This document shows, in pieces, positions 61,475 to 64,000 of a stretch of 64,000 nt of DNA (position 1 is its first letter; each line of letters starts with the position of its first letter). The translations under genes were made by a program, and so were the position numbers. The notes under the pieces are model-generated. The model made no database searches. It was not told the origin of the DNA and saw nothing but the letters and a program-made list of their open reading frames with translations. Origin of the DNA: Gordonia alkanivorans NBRC 16433 (GTDB taxonomy: Bacteria; Actinomycetota; Actinomycetes; Mycobacteriales; Mycobacteriaceae); the NCBI RefSeq assembly GCF_000225505.1, contig NZ_BACI01000097.1:290432-354431 (forward strand), given 5' to 3'.

Positions 61475-63304
61475 CTATCCCTTCTCGACAGCGGTGACGG
61501 GCAACGGGTCATCGTGGACATCGGCGGGCCTGCCGGTGCGGAGGCGACGGTCGATGTAGTTGACCAGGTGCGTCAGCGGGATGGTCAGGATGAGGTACAT
61601 GATGCCCGCGGCGACCAGCGGAGACAGGTTGCCGGTCTGGGCGTTGAGGTCTCGGCCGACGGCGAACAGTTCGCGCTGGCTGGCGAGCAGTCCGAGGAAG
61701 TAGACCAGGGAGCTGTCCTTGATGAGGCTGATGAACTGGTTCATCAGGGCCGGCAACACACGTCGCACACCCTGCGGTACCACCACCAATCGCATCGACT
61801 GCCGATAGCTGAAGCCGATCGCCCGGGACGCCTCGAGCTGACCGTCGTCGACGCTCTGGATGCCGGATCGGAAAATCTCGCCGATGTAGGCCGCCGCGAG
61901 GAGCGCCAGGGCGACCGCGCCGAGCCAGTACGGGTTGTTACCGGTGATCCCCTTGACCACCGGCCCGACGCCAAGGCCGACGATCAGGATGACGACCACC
62001 GCCGGCAGGCCGCGGAAGATGTCGGTGTACACCCGTGCGGGCCAGCGTAACCAGCGGGAACGGGAGATGCCGCAGATCGCCAGGATCATGCCCAGGATGG
62101 TGCCGAGCACACCGGACACGACCGAGAGGATCAGCGTGTTCACCAGACCGGTCTTGATCAGTTCCGGGAAGGACTTCTCGTACAGGTCCCAGTTGAAGAA
62201 GGTGTCACCGAGCTGCTGGAGCGTGCTCTTCGGCTTGGTGGCCTCGGTCGGGCCGGCCTTCTCGGCGTTCTCCGCGGCGATCGCGGCGATGTCGGAGAGT
62301 TCGGGTGCCGGCGCGGCCTTACTGCCCGGCTTCCAGCCCGCCGGCAGTTCTCGCGGCACCCAGTCCTCGTACAGCTTCGCGTAGGTGCCGTCGGCGATGA
62401 TGGCGTCGAGTCCGGAGTTCAACGCCTCGACGAGATTGGGCTTGTTCTTGCCGACCGCCCACGCGACGAAGTTGTTGACGCTGAAGGTGTTCTCGACGAT
62501 CGCGGTGCCGTCACCCTCGCGGACAGCTCCTTCCGCCTGCTGCGACGGCGCGACCCACGCGTCGACCTGACCGCTCTTGAGGTTCGCGTAAGCCGTTGCA
62601 TAGTCCGGGAACTTGACCGGGTCGAGGCCGAGGGTGTTGATCACGTAGTCGTCCTGCACGGTGCCCTGTACGACGGCGATACGCGTGGAGTCCGACAGGT
62701 CGCCGAATCCCTTGATCGAACCGCCCTCGGGCGCGACGAGCGAGAAGTAGCCGAAGTCGTAGCCGTTGGTGAAGTCGACGGTCTTACGACGGTCGTCGGT
62801 GGTGGTGATCGACGACGACCCGACGTCGAACCGGTTGTTGGCGACCTGCGAGAGCAGACCCGCGAACTCGGTGCCGTTGAACTCGATCTGCAGACCCAGC
62901 TTCGCGGCGACGGCCTTCAGGAGTTCGTTGTCGAAGCCGGTGAAGTCTCCGGCGCTGTTCACGCAGATGCTGGGCCCGGCGTCGGAGAGGGTGCCGACGG
63001 AGAGCTTTCCCGGCGCGAGCAACTCGAGCGCATTCAGGTCGAGCTGGTCGATCTGCGTGGTGTTCGGGGTGGTGTATTTGTCCTCCCCGCCCTGTTCCGC
63101 CGCGGCCAGATTGACCGGCGCGGCCGACGCGGACGCGAGCCCGGCCGGCGCACAGCTGTCGTCAGGTGCGGCCTGCGCGCGGGGCGCAGGTCCGCCGAGG
63201 ATGGCCAGCATGCCGACGATGGCGGCGGTCAGCGCGAGTGCGAGGAGGCGAACCACGCGCGGAGCGGCTCGATGAGCGCGGTGAGATCGGTGGTTGGACA
63301 CCAC
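61475..63304 (-). CDS. fused substrate-binding protein and permease of an amino acid ABC importer
   Basis: This 609-residue fusion has a signal peptide (about residues 1-45), a periplasmic-type solute-binding domain (about 85-330, with GFDNELLKAVAAKLG and FAGLLSQV), and a membrane permease (about 375-590) with the EAA loop YIGEIFRSGIQSVDDGQLEASRAIG. Fusion of these two normally separate subunits occurs in some Gram-positive importers. The partner ATPase is adjacent. The amino acid is not predictable; glutamine or another polar amino acid is likely. Confidence 0.9.
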   Translation of the reverse strand: MVSNHRSHRAHRAAPRVVRLLALALTAAIVGMLAILGGPAPRAQAAPDDSCAPAGLASASAAPVNLAAAEQGGEDKYTTPNTTQIDQLDLNALELLAPGKLSVGTLSDAGPSICVNSAGDFTGFDNELLKAVAAKLGLQIEFNGTEFAGLLSQVANNRFDVGSSSITTTDDRRKTVDFTNGYDFGYFSLVAPEGGSIKGFGDLSDSTRIAVVQGTVQDDYVINTLGLDPVKFPDYATAYANLKSGQVDAWVAPSQQAEGAVREGDGTAIVENTFSVNNFVAWAVGKNKPNLVEALNSGLDAIIADGTYAKLYEDWVPRELPAGWKPGSKAAPAPELSDIAAIAAENAEKAGPTEATKPKSTLQQLGDTFFNWDLYEKSFPELIKTGLVNTLILSVVSGVLGTILGMILAICGISRSRWLRWPARVYTDIFRGLPAVVVILIVGLGVGPVVKGITGNNPYWLGAVALALLAAAYIGEIFRSGIQSVDDGQLEASRAIGFSYRQSMRLVVVPQGVRRVLPALMNQFISLIKDSSLVYFLGLLASQRELFAVGRDLNAQTGNLSPLVAAGIMYLILTIPLTHLVNYIDRRLRTGRPADVHDDPLPVTAVEKG

Positions 63305-63476
63305 TCGGACCCTAGCCCGACCCCGCGGTCACGTCCCAAATTTTTGCTCACCGGTGGGCCTAACCCCGGTGAGCTGGGGTTATTTTGAATCGCCAGGTTT
63401 GGCGGCGGCACGGATCAGCGATATGTATCGCTCAGCGAAACCTATTGCTGACTGACCCGCTACGGGTTCGGGCGTC
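63305..63476 (-). promoter_or_regulatory. ABC operon leader with competing hairpins
   Basis: In front of the transporter, GCTCACCGG (63346-63354) pairs with CCGGTGAGC (63366-63374). A second pairing, AACCCC with GGGGTT, uses bases of the same region, so the two are mutually exclusive. Farther upstream is AGCGATA-TG-TATCGCT at 63417-63432, a candidate operator. These could be control elements or, for the first hairpin, the end of the neighbouring minus-strand gene's transcript. Confidence 0.45.
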
Positions 63477-64000
63477 TCAGACTCCAGCGCCCGACCAGCC
63501 CGGGAACGACGGGCCTGGAGATGTCAGGTCGCCCATGTCACCGCAAATACTCGGGTCGGGCATCGGTTCCCTCCCCCACTCGTCGGGACCCGACGGCGGC
63601 GCCCACGAATCCGTGTACTCCGAGACCCACCAATCTCCGAATACGCCATACCCGGGAAACAGCTTGGGACCGGGCCGGCTTTCAGGCGGCGACTCGCCCT
63701 CGCGATGAAACGTCAAGCGCTCGACCGCCACAAACCTGTCGCGGGCATCAGGGACATCCTGCGAATCGAAGTAGGGCGGAAAGGCCGCTTCATCGGTACT
63801 CACCTGCCCGGTTGTGCACACAAGCGCGACAGCAGAGTTGTCGCCGACGTCACGGATATTGGCAATCTTATAGATCTCATCCACCGTCTGGTAGTCGTTG
63901 CTGCCCAGAGGCGGCATCCAATCCTTCCGGCTGGGAATCGCATCTTTGATGCCTGGAAACTCACCCTCAACATCCCAATCGAAGAGCAGAAGGGTTTCTC
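63477..64000 (-). CDS. hypothetical protein, 5' end outside the window
   Basis: The reading frame runs through the right edge without a start in doubt (an internal ATG at 63917 is not needed, since upstream codons ETLLLFDWDVEGEF are open to the edge). At least 174 residues are encoded, rich in Pro, Asp and Gly with WWVSEYTDSW and a Cys in SICGDMG. No family is recognised. Base composition is visibly lower in GC than elsewhere, suggesting recent acquisition. Confidence 0.65.
   Translation of the reverse strand, partial: ETLLLFDWDVEGEFPGIKDAIPSRKDWMPPLGSNDYQTVDEIYKIANIRDVGDNSAVALVCTTGQVSTDEAAFPPYFDSQDVPDARDRFVAVERLTFHREGESPPESRPGPKLFPGYGVFGDWWVSEYTDSWAPPSGPDEWGREPMPDPSICGDMGDLTSPGPSFPGWSGAGV

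Overview
The window is high-GC actinobacterial DNA from a mycolic-acid bacterium. By gene content Gordonia or a close relative is most likely, but that is inference: no 16S or other marker is present. The evidence is a mycofactocin precursor with its chaperone and regulator, KstR-type operators beside steroid-catabolism genes, a CYP51/CYP123 cluster, a wax ester synthase/DGAT and the rpsL-rpsG-fusA-tuf operon. Many genes start with GTG, and many junctions are 4-base ATGA/GTGA or TGATG overlaps.

Layout. 1-1310: mftB, mftA and the divergent regulator mftR. 1338-2893: a perfect KstR box, kshB (steroid 9-alpha-hydroxylase reductase) and a DoxX-like membrane protein. 2895-11330, all on the minus strand: an AlkD-like glycosylase, a frameshifted ferredoxin reductase, four Mce-associated membrane proteins without any Mce genes, SDR, TetR, a CYP136-type P450 and menC. 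11431-13112: a DUF2236 oxygenase and an alpha/beta hydrolase. 13264-18082: tuf, fusA, rpsG, rpsL with a terminator and a long 5' leader. 18083-21282: metalloprotease-like, methyltransferase, secreted-protein and exonuclease III genes. 21351-27126: an AcoR/MimR-like activator, an HPP-CBS protein, an aldehyde dehydrogenase and an NDMA-dependent (mycofactocin-type) alcohol dehydrogenase. 27164-33251: a FUSC transporter and an acyl-CoA dehydrogenase operon with its TetR. 33443-34949: a thioesterase and a small secreted protein.

35034-39895: a 23-bp tandem repeat, a KstR-like box and an operon of acyl-CoA ligase, F420-type oxidoreductase, ecdysteroid-kinase-like phosphotransferase and 3-beta-HSD-like epimerase. 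39909-51830: two divergent operons matching the M. tuberculosis Rv0763c-Rv0771 neighbourhood (CYP51, ferredoxin, CYP123, TetR; aldehyde dehydrogenase, SDR, HIBADH-like, CMD), extended by an NTF2-like protein, a 422-residue unknown, a further SDR and an alpha/beta hydrolase. 51857-56946: a block matching Rv1425-Rv1428c (LipO, WS/DGAT, FadD12, acyltransferase), with two perfect KstR boxes in its divergent promoter. 57109-63304: thioesterase, alcohol dehydrogenase, amidohydrolase, FadR-type regulator and a polar amino-acid ABC transporter whose binding protein and permease are fused. From about 63400 base composition drops, and a partial unknown gene runs off the right end.

Together: the window is dominated by oxidation and CoA-activation of hydrophobic substrates (steroid or terpenoid-like, and alcohols). 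Four KstR-type boxes mark three transcription units. The most novel-looking assembly is the KstR-marked operon with a bacterial ecdysteroid-kinase-like protein, next to the CYP51/CYP123 cluster; together they could form one sterol/terpenoid-processing route (inference). Orthology statements come from recalled sequence families, not from searches.
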